This document shows, in pieces, positions 11,801 to 18,242 of a stretch of 64,000 nucleotides of DNA. The translations under genes were made by a program, and so were the position numbers. The DNA comes from Gracilimonas sp017641085 (GTDB lineage: Bacteria > Bacteroidota > Rhodothermia > Balneolales > Balneolaceae): assembly GCF_046115515.1 (NCBI RefSeq), contig NZ_CP175953.1, one strand, 5' to 3'. The notes beneath the pieces are model-generated. The model made no database searches. It saw only the letters and a program-made list of their open reading frames with translations, and was not told the DNA's origin. How positions within the stretch are numbered: the stretch's first letter is position 1; the number at the start of each line of letters is the position of its first letter.

Positions 11801-14392
11801 TACAGCGACTCCGGTTGTATCTTGTAAAGGAGTAAATGTTAACGTACCCGCGTATTCGTAACCACCTGAATATCCGGTACCAGCAATTACGATCTCTGGT
11901 TGGACCTCAAACAAACTTGAATCCTCAGTACTAACAGCATATTCCAAAGGCTTCTGACCGGATTCATTAGAAGGTCCTGGCTCAAAATATGCTATAAAAA
12001 GAGCCTGTGAAAATAACCCTGAAGTATTTAGAACAACAGGGTTTCCATAGGTAATTTTCGCATATGGCGCATCATTAACAGGGTTTACTGTGATTAGAAA
12101 TGTTTTTACCGTTTGATCGGTACCACCATTTCCTGCACCGCCGTCGTCACTCAGTGTTACCGTAACGGTAGCCGTGCCACTACTATCGGACGAAGCCGTG
12201 TAGTTAAGAGTTCCTGTGTTGAGATCAATGGATGGCTGAGCTGAGAATAAGGCTTCATTATCCGACTCAACAGCTAAACTTAAAACCTGCGCAGACTCGT
12301 CTGCTGCTCCTTTAGAACTAACCGTCAAAAAGTTTTCTACTGTTTGTTCGCCAGCGTCCTCGTTAGAAGATTGGTCTCCGGCTAAAGTAAATACAGGACC
12401 ATCATTAACCGCGTTCACAGTTATCGTAAAGCTTTCCTGTACGGTCAACCCTTCGCTGTCTTCAGCCTGAATCGTGATATCAGTTGTTCCATTAGCATTC
12501 GATTGCAAAAGAAAGCCCAGGATATCCTGCGTATTGTCAACCGAGGTGAGTACTAACGAGGTATTGGAGTTTGATACCAATGAGTACGTCAAATCCGCAT
12601 CATTTTCTTCGTTATCACTAAATACATCGGTGAAATTGATGGGGTCTACAGAGCTATCCTCGTTTACCGAAAAGTCCGCAACGGCATTGGTCACAACCGG
12701 AGCAGTATTCCCCACAAATGCCTTAAGCGAAGGATATCCGCTCATCACCCAGATATCGGTCAAGTCCCAGCCGGCACCCGTGAAGGTGCTTTGGGTTTGC
12801 ATTTCGGTGGTTGTTTTACCAGTAATTCCGGTAGTACTACCAGTACCTGTAGCGGCAGCCTGACCACTGCTTTGGGTATCCCAAAAGGAATTAGTGGCTG
12901 CTGCAGAGATATATTTTTGACCAATAAAACCCCCAACATTAGAAGATCCTGTAACAGATCCCGCAGAAAAACTCTTCGTAACAGTTCCGCTGTTATAATT
13001 ACCCGCAAAACCACCTACATTAGTATCTCCACTTACAGAACCGGTGGCGAAACTGTTCTCCACATTATCATAACTAAAACCAATAAGCCCACCTACATTA
13101 TTCGCGCTTCCGGTGGCATTACTGGCAGAGTAACTTTTTGAGATGGTGCCCAGACTATGAAGTCCGACCAGGCCGCCGATGTCTTGTGTTCCGGCTACCG
13201 TTCCGGCTGAATAGCTTTCCGTTATACTGGAATTGTTTAGCCCAACAAGTCCCCCTACTATCGCTGATCCATCCACATCTCCATCGGCATAACTACCGGA
13301 AATGGTTCCGTTATTCTCACCGGCCAGTCCCCCGGTATTTCCACCTCCGGTTATTGAAAGTTGTTCCAAACCAATGTTCTTGACTGATCCGCCATCACCA
13401 ATAACGGCAAACAGGCCTGCATAATCTTCCGTGGAGCGGTTAACAGTCAATCCTGTAATTACAAATCCCTGTCCGTCAAAACTTCCGGTAAAGGGTGAAC
13501 TACCGCCAATGGGTACAAATCCTTCCCCTGAGTTCCATGTGGAGGTTGCTGATGCATCCAAATCATTATTCAATACAAAATGTAAAGAAGGGCTGTCTTT
13601 CAAGGCTTGCAGCTGCTCGAGCGTTCCCACCTGGTATGGGTCGGCTTCACTTCCGGTACCTCCGGCAAAGCTAACCGCAGGTGTTGTTGGCTCAGCTGCA
13701 ACAGGACCCTGAAGTGCACTTTCCTCCTGAGTACCTGCTTCGGTGCCATCACCTGGGATCACCGAAAAACTAATGTATTTACCTTCATCAGCGCTTGTCA
13801 ACGTGTAGGTAGCTGCATCGGCTGTCGGAATTGGAGTCTTCCCGCTCCCTGCTCCATCATCACTACGGTTCCATGTATATACAGAGCCACTTTCGGGATC
13901 ACTATCGGCATCGCTATAATCATAGGAACCGGTTAATGTTGATCCCACTTCTAAAGTCCCTGAAAAAGATACATTGCTAGCCACCGGAGGGGTATTTCCT
14001 CCGCCGCCTGAACCACCACCAACCGGTCCTTCCAACATACTTTCTGCCGGCATACCGGTGTCCGTGCCGTTAGAAGGAGTCACTTCAAAACTGATGTATT
14101 TCCCATCATCGGCCACTACCAGGGTGTATAGAGTATCCGTAGCTCCGGTAATTGCCGTCCACCCACTTCCAAATTCGTCATCGGCCCGGTACCACTGGTA
14201 GGTTGACCCATCTTCGGGAAAACCATTCGGGTCATTATATTCATACCTGCCGGTCAGGGTTTCACCGACTTCCAGGGTTCCACTGATCTCAACAAAATCA
14301 GCAATCGGCCCGGATGGCGGAGGCCCGAACTGGGCCCATAAAGAAGTAACATTTAACAATAACAGAGATAAAAGAAGGATCAGTTTTTTCAT
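5870..14392 (-). CDS. giant multidomain T9SS-secreted surface protein (GLUG, cadherin, FG-GAP, BspA repeats)
   Basis: 2840 residues with signal peptide MKKLILLLSLLLLNVTSLWA. Approximate order: Ig-like repeats 30-235; GLUG beta-helix 240-557; cadherin-like 564-890; Ig-like 897-997; GLUG block 1000-1314; Ig-like 1320-1417; GLUG block 1420-1730; IPT/TIG-like 1740-1837; seven FG-GAP/VCBS repeats 1844-2230 with calcium-loop motifs such as DMDGDGDLD; BspA/DUF285 repeats 2237-2567 with nearly identical 24-25-residue units; a cadherin-like segment 2640-2737; and a T9SS type A sorting domain 2747-2840 (QNYPNPFNPTT near its start). It should cross the outer membrane by T9SS and be anchored or released at the surface; adhesion to cells or polysaccharide is the likely role. 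Its ATG overlaps the TGA of the receiver-domain gene upstream (ATGA), so the two are co-transcribed and probably translationally coupled. A strong terminator follows. Confidence 0.93.
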   Translation of the reverse strand: MKKLILLLSLLLLNVTSLWAQFGPPPSGPIADFVEISGTLEVGETLTGRYEYNDPNGFPEDGSTYQWYRADDEFGSGWTAITGATDTLYTLVVADDGKYISFEVTPSNGTDTGMPAESMLEGPVGGGSGGGGNTPPVASNVSFSGTLEVGSTLTGSYDYSDADSDPESGSVYTWNRSDDGAGSGKTPIPTADAATYTLTSADEGKYISFSVIPGDGTEAGTQEESALQGPVAAEPTTPAVSFAGGTGSEADPYQVGTLEQLQALKDSPSLHFVLNNDLDASATSTWNSGEGFVPIGGSSPFTGSFDGQGFVITGLTVNRSTEDYAGLFAVIGDGGSVKNIGLEQLSITGGGNTGGLAGENNGTISGSYADGDVDGSAIVGGLVGLNNSSITESYSAGTVAGTQDIGGLVGLHSLGTISKSYSASNATGSANNVGGLIGFSYDNVENSFATGSVSGDTNVGGFAGNYNSGTVTKSFSAGSVTGSSNVGGFIGQKYISAAATNSFWDTQSSGQAAATGTGSTTGITGKTTTEMQTQSTFTGAGWDLTDIWVMSGYPSLKAFVGNTAPVVTNAVADFSVNEDSSVDPINFTDVFSDNEENDADLTYSLVSNSNTSLVLTSVDNTQDILGFLLQSNANGTTDITIQAEDSEGLTVQESFTITVNAVNDGPVFTLAGDQSSNEDAGEQTVENFLTVSSKGAADESAQVLSLAVESDNEALFSAQPSIDLNTGTLNYTASSDSSGTATVTVTLSDDGGAGNGGTDQTVKTFLITVNPVNDAPYAKITYGNPVVLNTSGLFSQALFIAYFEPGPSNESGQKPLEYAVSTEDSSLFEVQPEIVIAGTGYSGGYEYAGTLTFTPLQDTTGVAVVSVKVIDDGGTDNGGEDSYEIGFTITINQGNRAPLASNAGITGYPKTGKTIAATYDFSDADGDANAGASFQWYRQTTEWVNSSEVKSETKIVGAIDSLYTITTEDTFSELRVEVIPFDGTAYGDTVTSDHVKAIPFEGGTGTEADPYLISTAAQLNAMRDVYSEQPYTLDGHFKLINDINLNVAPYNQGEGWVPVSRGVGINFTGTLDGNNHAIDGLYINNSTNEYVGLIGFHLGTVRDLKLTNVNVTASNDYVTGAIGYVSGGVVSNVHVTGSVTSTFPSTGGVGGIAGALWNDGSITESSFDGTVTGTEVGGIAGDIESDGDDNTFISKSYSTGSVSGERAGGIVGSVTDGGTISDSYSLATVSGSTFEGGIVGFNGATQTHNYFAGTLSDVESNAYWNTGGEQTTDVSTAAMKDSLTFSNAGFDFANTWAIVTGDSVSYPYLRANLQNPKPGIQSSNTPPVITSVSIVGEFKVGETITAEYTYTDADGDAVYASYTWNINDGGSDTEVGTGSTYTIKENDKFDYISVIIQLSDVRSTVVKHSSEHLVHLFESGLGTEESPYLIATADQLNAIRDVNRTGFGFNLDLHYKLISDIDLNVSPYNQGEGWVPLFDENSNDFTGNLDGNNHSISGLFIDINDAGSVGLVGNLEGTVKNLRLIDVNISSYQSLNTGAIGSINGGEVSNIHVTGTISTTGATSGFVGGIAGYLKSNGSITESLFSGDVSGSNIYKSVGGLAGQMVSLDGNTTISKSYSTGSVSGGKPGAIVGDSYGGTISDSYSLSNIINTLTSDGSIIGSGDITLANTYFAGTLSGVETNVLWNSNGIETSGLTESAMRDSISFANAGFDFTNTWTIMTGDSVSYPYLQNNPQSPIPGKVEAITAPLSLSLSIPMSAVPGSEIVLYGSGFSKSPSEHSVMLTKVGETSGTSVVPKSVAGTTLLTINLPVNMTGGKYQVSVTNEKGTATLAKTFSVIVKEGNVRLDSLNASVAGVGLSTSSFGDVDADGDDDLFISGVDGDNSFISSIYLNDGVGHFTESTSDLVGLYYGSSEFGDMDGDGDLDIIMTGQEENGTPNALIYKNTPSGFTALEATNLEGVFGGTSSWGDMDGDGDLDLVLTGNNENDSTTTTVYRNLGDDSFTANQLSDTGLILGATTWGDIDGDGDLDLIVTGSNNKSELLTNIYENDGSGAFTLLEAQLKGVLKGDIQLVDVDQDGIRDLLLAGIDTSAQLVSYRYKNNGDGSFTLLNSQVNWIEFDIFAEAGYSKLTDIDGDGDLDIMVSGMISKETATTLVSGYTDVFINDGSYTYSPLGLDLEDMYYSHLNVNDLDNDGDLDLFITGSSEEGVQAIIYENTYGGKFYFAENGVTIKAYPGTQVDESDVLNYDLDKDGVAEEVTFTLRDRDGIIKLFEAGTKNPELARTVTTGITDMSGLFSPYTSFNQPIGHWDVSSVTDMSSMFSGSYFNQPIGDWDVSSVTDMSSMFRGSYFDQPIGDWDVSSVTDMSSMFSGSYFNQPIGDWDVSSVTNMSSMFSGRTSFDQPIGKWNVSSVTDMSSMFSYRTNFDQPIGDWDVSSVTDMSSMFSDEARFDQPIGKWNVSSVKSMRSMFSSNYLFNQDLSSWDISGVENTNFMFSGAWSFNNGNAPRQKTKIVNGKEFVSTLNWNVSQVTNMASMFQGARAFNQDISSWDISNVKYFDAAPDTTNKQVKVNTTTPGSISGFLVGSGLSSENASKMFVGWKDKINKAVQSINIGKIELDALGAAALNEVQQATGIQISWGGQEGVDDEPVFAELPNPYEIATEDTRILKLWEYVSDVATPDNELEFKFDIISDSVETIGFDNTNGELAITARADADTFFVAIQVANNENIVSLDTLEVRTDPNFITSAELMAQIPEDFKLHQNYPNPFNPTTVIRYGVPQSSEVRLEVFDMLGRKVATLVNGERQRAGWHQVNFDASRLASGMYLYRIVAGKYVQTRKMMLIK
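7015..7490 (-). repeat. tandem 72-75 bp repeats encoding identical BspA units
   Basis: At least six direct repeats of 72-75 bp within the 2840-residue gene share almost exact DNA words (AACATAGAACTCATATCGGT, ACCGAAGAAACATCCCAAT, CACCAATTGGTTG on the plus strand). They encode PIGDWDVSSVTDMSSMF units of 24-25 residues. Units are in frame, so gain or loss of one keeps the protein open. Nucleotide identity this high suggests recent expansion or gene conversion. Confidence 0.9.
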
Positions 14393-14781
14393 AACGTATC
14401 GGGTATATGATGTTGAGAAGACAGCATGGGCATGATGTCTGAAAGATTATTTTTTGACATGAAGCCTAACGTGGATAGATGTCTTGCTTTGTCCCGTAAT
14501 GAGGAACTATTGTAGCTGGTTACAAACAGGATTTTAGCTGATGAATCTTGTTGAAGAATAGCTTCAGCCGCTTCAATCCCATTCATCTTTGTCAGTTGAA
14601 AATCCATGAGTATAACATCCGGCCGGGTTTTTGGGAATTGCTCGATAGCTTCTTCACCGCTCTCGCATTCAACCAGCTCGAGCGTGTGTTTGCCATTTGA
14701 GAAGTCCTTATAGCCCAGTGTTAAGATGTTTCCCAGAAGTCGTCGCATAGCTGCGTGATCATCCACGATCATGATTTTCAT
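14389..14781 (-). CDS. stand-alone receiver-domain response regulator
   Basis: A 130-residue protein made almost wholly of a REC domain. The acidic pair D7-D8, phospho-acceptor D60 (in ILMDFQL), T88 and K110 fit the CheY-fold phosphorylation site, so the protein should accept phosphate from a histidine kinase. There is no DNA-binding or enzymatic output domain. Its stop codon overlaps the start of the 2840-residue surface protein (ATGA). Candidate kinase partners include the sensor at 18227-21244, but this is inferred from proximity only. It could act by protein contact or as a phosphate sink. The gene starts 33 nt downstream of copy 2 of the shared element and shows no clear Shine-Dalgarno site. 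Family assignment is firm; role is unknown. Confidence 0.88.
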   Translation of the reverse strand: MKIMIVDDHAAMRRLLGNILTLGYKDFSNGKHTLELVECESGEEAIEQFPKTRPDVILMDFQLTKMNGIEAAEAILQQDSSAKILFVTSYNSSSLRDKARHLSTLGFMSKNNLSDIMPMLSSQHHIPDTL

Positions 14782-14814
14782 TCAATGAAATTATTTCGTT
14801 GAGGAGGGCGTATG

Positions 14815-14926
14815 CACGAAAAGAGCCAACGATTCGGTATTTACCCATTTGAACTTAAAATCCCCTTAGGTCTTCCCGAATACAATAGGCAGGAGTACTC
14901 ATTCGTATAGGTACTTGTACCCAGGA
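14815..14926 (-). promoter_or_regulatory. shared upstream element, copy 2
   Basis: The plus-strand core ATAGGCAGGAGTACTCATTC lies at 14885-14904, followed by GTATAGGTAC and an imperfect palindrome at 14907-14924 (ATAGGTAC, TT spacer, GTACCCAG). The second block CACGAAAAGAGCCAACG at 14815-14831 is identical to that of copy 3. It lies directly upstream of the receiver-domain gene and so controls the operon containing the 2840-residue surface protein. Confidence 0.75.
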
Positions 14927-14952
14927 AGTTGATTTTTCACCTAAGTACCTCA

Positions 14953-14991
14953 TAAAGAAAAAGAGACATCTGCTTACGCAAATGTCTCTTT
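14953..14991 (-). terminator. intrinsic terminator after the PKD lipoprotein gene
   Basis: On the minus strand AAAGAGACAT pairs with ATGTCTCTTT around a 12-nt loop and is followed by TTTCTTTATG. It lies about 45 nt past the stop of the gene ending at 15036 and separates it from copy 2 of the shared element. Confidence 0.88.
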
Positions 14992-15035
14992 CAATAGCCT
15001 ATAAGAAATATATAGTGCCAGTTCTGCTAACTTGT

Positions 15036-17270
15036 TTATTTAGTACGACCCTGACTTTTGGCTACGCTAACATCAAAGCTTTCAGAACTTTCATTTCCGG
15101 CTGCATCAATGGTAGTCATCAGAATGGAATAGGTTCTGCCGCCGCCTTTTCCACTGCGTTCAGCTCGTACATATACATCATAAGAACCATTCGGATTAGC
15201 CTGTATCTCATAATCAGAATCAGTATTACCGTCTCCTTTTCCATTCGAAGATTCGCTGCTTGACACGGTAACTTCCACATCAACAGCTCCATCTACAAGG
15301 TCTGTTGCGGTAATTCCGGTAGCAACTAATACCATTTTATGGTTTGGTGGCCACAACTTATCTGTTTGCTGACTGTAAGAAATTACAGGAGCAGTTGTAT
15401 CAGTGATTTCAATAATCACTTCATCGCTGCCAGCAGCACCTTGCTCATCAGTAACTGTCAGAGTAAAGGTATGTTCACCTACACCCAGATTCACAATCGT
15501 AGTTGCACCGGTGTCACCATTAGACCAAGAGTAAGTAAGATCGTCACCGTCGGCATCAGTACCACTACCACTCAATGTAACGGGGGTGGTCGGGCCGGTT
15601 GCTTCTGCTGTTTGATCTGCTCCTGCATTGGCTGAAGGAGTAGTATTAAGAACGGTTACAGTCACATCATCTGAGTCAGTAGCTTCGCCATCCGAAACTG
15701 TGAGGGTAAAGGTGTATTCGCCATCAGCAAGGTCTGCAGTAAAGGAAGCATCTGTTGAAACTACAGATGAACCATCCGACCAGCTGTAGGTTAAAGTATC
15801 TCCGTCCGGGTCAGAAGATCCTGAACCATCCAGGGTTACAGGTGTCGTGGAACCGGTCGCATCTTTAGAAATATCGGAGCCGGCGTTGGCTATCGGAGCT
15901 GTATTGGTTGGCTCAATTGGAGGAGGAGGCGTTCCGCCGAACGATTCAGTAGTTTCCAATCTGAATTTACCCCCTGCAAGTCCACCACCATCGAATATGA
16001 CAAATGTAAGTTTATGATCACCATCTAAATCTAGGCTGAATTGTCCAGGACTTGATGTTGCCTGATAACCAACTAATTCAGGATTACTTCCATCGGGCTC
16101 AGACAGATATACCCAAGAGCAGTTATCAGCTATTAGTTGAACAACAAAATCCCCGTTTCCGGATACATTAGTCTCGTACTTACTCCAGTTATGCCCACCA
16201 GGACCTCGTGAATCAATGCTGTTGTATGAGTTAATCCATTTAGCATCAACGGTTCCATTTTCCCAAGGATGTGTTCCAACTTCATATGCTTTATGTGGAT
16301 TTACCCAGTTTGCTGTCAGACCAAAATCATTTTCCTGATAACATACCGTTGTTACCCAATTTGGATCAGCTGAAGAAGGAAATATGGGATCATATGTATC
16401 CACCGAAGAATCGCTTATATACACATTTGTAACCGGCTCAGCACTTTCCACATTAGCCCGCACTTCACTGATGGTCACATTCCCACCACTGGCTACATTA
16501 CCATTGTTCCCCATATTCACAATAATACCGTCTATATCAGCAAGGTCTGCTTCTGTTATACCAGAAAAATCAGATGCTGAAACAGTAAAAGTAAATGGTG
16601 TTGTTTGAAAAGGAATTTCAACTTCTCGATAGAAGAAATTATTTCCTGTCCCTGAAGAAAGATAAATGCCTGCACTCCACTTTGACCCGCCTTGCATATT
16701 GGTGAAATCAATTTCAAAACTTGTCAAGCCCGAAAGATCAAGATTAAGTTGATACGTAGTAGGGTCACAAGTAACCTCGCCCCAAACGATGCTTCTTTTT
16801 TGACCGCTAAGGATCGGATCTGAACAGCTTCCATACCGTAAGTCAATTAAAGATGAGTGAGTCGATGAGCCGCTGTATGCTGCAACCATTTCCCCTGGAG
16901 TTGAACCGGAAACAGATAAATTGACTGTTCCTGGTGAGTTTTCTGATCCGGCCAATTCTCTTCTGTCACCTATTGGACCTGATCCTTCGTATAAATCACG
17001 ACCGGTTCTTTGACTTGCAAAAAATCCTGTAAGTGGGCCAACAGATTGTGCCCCCTCATCAAAAGAATCAATAATGATTACTCCATTTGAAGAGGCCGTT
17101 GAGGGTGCCTCGTTATGAGCAACATTATCACCAGATAATCCACTTACAGCATTCATCTCTGGTTCATCAACTGCAGAGGTTGGTGATTTTTGACAGGATG
17201 TAATCAGCAACCCCGCAAATAACACCATGCTTAATAATGTTTTAACGTTTTTCATGTTATCGATTTTCAT
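15036..17270 (-). CDS. PKD-domain surface lipoprotein
   Basis: 744 residues. The N-terminus has a lipoprotein signal with a lipobox ending ITSC near residue 26, so export and lipid anchoring are expected. A carbohydrate-binding-like region (about 45-285) is followed by an uncharacterised beta-rich region (about 290-455), two PKD domains (about 460-640, with motifs SSDPDGDTLTYSW and DADGDDLTYSW) and a C-terminal beta domain. There is no T9SS tail. The start at 17270 is preferred because AGGG lies 6 nt upstream; a second ATG at 17255 is possible. The gene lies between the kinase/regulator pair and the receiver-giant operon, has its own terminator, and carries copy 3 of the shared element upstream. 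Likely a surface binding or structural partner of the giant proteins (inference). Confidence 0.82.
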   Translation of the reverse strand: MKIDNMKNVKTLLSMVLFAGLLITSCQKSPTSAVDEPEMNAVSGLSGDNVAHNEAPSTASSNGVIIIDSFDEGAQSVGPLTGFFASQRTGRDLYEGSGPIGDRRELAGSENSPGTVNLSVSGSTPGEMVAAYSGSSTHSSLIDLRYGSCSDPILSGQKRSIVWGEVTCDPTTYQLNLDLSGLTSFEIDFTNMQGGSKWSAGIYLSSGTGNNFFYREVEIPFQTTPFTFTVSASDFSGITEADLADIDGIIVNMGNNGNVASGGNVTISEVRANVESAEPVTNVYISDSSVDTYDPIFPSSADPNWVTTVCYQENDFGLTANWVNPHKAYEVGTHPWENGTVDAKWINSYNSIDSRGPGGHNWSKYETNVSGNGDFVVQLIADNCSWVYLSEPDGSNPELVGYQATSSPGQFSLDLDGDHKLTFVIFDGGGLAGGKFRLETTESFGGTPPPPIEPTNTAPIANAGSDISKDATGSTTPVTLDGSGSSDPDGDTLTYSWSDGSSVVSTDASFTADLADGEYTFTLTVSDGEATDSDDVTVTVLNTTPSANAGADQTAEATGPTTPVTLSGSGTDADGDDLTYSWSNGDTGATTIVNLGVGEHTFTLTVTDEQGAAGSDEVIIEITDTTAPVISYSQQTDKLWPPNHKMVLVATGITATDLVDGAVDVEVTVSSSESSNGKGDGNTDSDYEIQANPNGSYDVYVRAERSGKGGGRTYSILMTTIDAAGNESSESFDVSVAKSQGRTK

Positions 17271-17464
17271 TTTATACCCTATTAGTATGTATTGTTAATT
17301 GGTAGTTCTTTTTAGTTCCCTTGGTTGTCTTTCCATAGAAACTCATACAGATTTGTTTTTCTATTAAGGTTGGACCACCGTAGGAGAGATGATTCCCAAG
17401 GATCACCGACGCACTTCGGACTGATCTTTGTTTTCATTCATTGGATTTATTTTGAAGGGTTTTA
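17271..17464. other. leader between shared element copy 3 and the lipoprotein gene
   Basis: This non-coding stretch of about 190 nt lies between the conserved element and the lipoprotein start. No convincing ORF, RNA or hairpin with a T-run was seen; it is probably a long 5' untranslated leader. Confidence 0.45.
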
Positions 17465-17582
17465 CACGAAAAGAGCCAACGTTTCGGCTTCAACCCTTAC
17501 CCATATCAAACTAAAATGCTCTCCTCTCTCCACGAATACAATAGGCAGGAGTACTCATTCGCATAGGTACTTATACCTATAA
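17465..17582 (-). promoter_or_regulatory. shared upstream element, copy 3
   Basis: The plus-strand core ATAGGCAGGAGTACTCATTC lies at 17541-17560, followed by GCATAGGTAC and a palindrome at 17563-17580 (ATAGGTAC, TT spacer, ATACCTAT). The block CACGAAAAGAGCCAACG at 17465-17481 matches copy 2 exactly. The element starts 10 nt past the stop of the LuxR-type regulator and lies upstream of the lipoprotein gene. Confidence 0.75.
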
Positions 17583-17591
17583 ATTCGTTAA

Positions 17592-18242
17592 TTATACCTT
17601 TGAAGCGTGTTCGACTGCGAATTTCAGAAGGGCGTGAGCTCCGCTAAGTCCAAGTTTGTTGCAAATATTATTGCGGTGATTTTGTACCGTTTTTATACTG
17701 ACATTGAATTCATCAGCTATTTCCTGGCTCGTTTTCATATCGGCCACTTGCTTGATGACTTTTTTCTCGGTTTTAGTAAGCAGGTTCAAACCATCCTTGT
17801 CAGTGGCCGGGGTAAGAAGCTTTTCATTTCGTTTGATCAGAAAATCGGACAAAGCCGGGCTCAAATAGTGTTTACCACTCAATACTGTTTTAATACATTT
17901 AAAAATTTCCAAAGCGGTGTTTTCCTTCAGCACGTACCCTTTTACCCCAACATCCATGGCTTTATTAAACATGGACTCGTCTTTGTACATAGTCAGAAAG
18001 ATGATATCGATCTGAATTCCCTCTTGATGCACCTGTTTAGCTACTTCAAAGCCTGTTAGCTCCGGCATTTCAATATCGAGTATGGCAATTTGAGGGCTTT
18101 GTTTGCGAATATGATCCAAAGCCTCCTTCCCGTTCTCGGCAGTTATAATTTCAAAATCCTCATGGCCTTCCAAAACCTGCTGAAGTCCTTTCATCATCAG
18201 AGGATGGTCATCAGCTATCAACGTTTTTACGACATTGCCCAT
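17592..18242 (-). CDS. NarL/LuxR-family response regulator
   Basis: 216 residues. An N-terminal receiver domain has D11-D12, phospho-acceptor D56 (AILDIEMPE), a conserved T near 83 and a K near 105. A C-terminal LuxR-type helix-turn-helix (about 150-212) contains EIADEFNVSIKTVQNH. The start overlaps the end of the sensor kinase gene by 16 nt in another frame, so the pair is one operon and cognate partners are expected. As a NarL-type regulator it should bind inverted-repeat DNA as a dimer. The palindromes in the three shared upstream elements are natural candidate targets (inference). No terminator separates it from copy 3 of the element. Confidence 0.95.
   Translation of the reverse strand: MGNVVKTLIADDHPLMMKGLQQVLEGHEDFEIITAENGKEALDHIRKQSPQIAILDIEMPELTGFEVAKQVHQEGIQIDIIFLTMYKDESMFNKAMDVGVKGYVLKENTALEIFKCIKTVLSGKHYLSPALSDFLIKRNEKLLTPATDKDGLNLLTKTEKKVIKQVADMKTSQEIADEFNVSIKTVQNHRNNICNKLGLSGAHALLKFAVEHASKV

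Noticed and set aside
12474..13936. Several long plus-strand open frames opposite the giant gene
   Set aside because: They are antisense shadows with no start context or family likeness; the minus frame is the coding one throughout.
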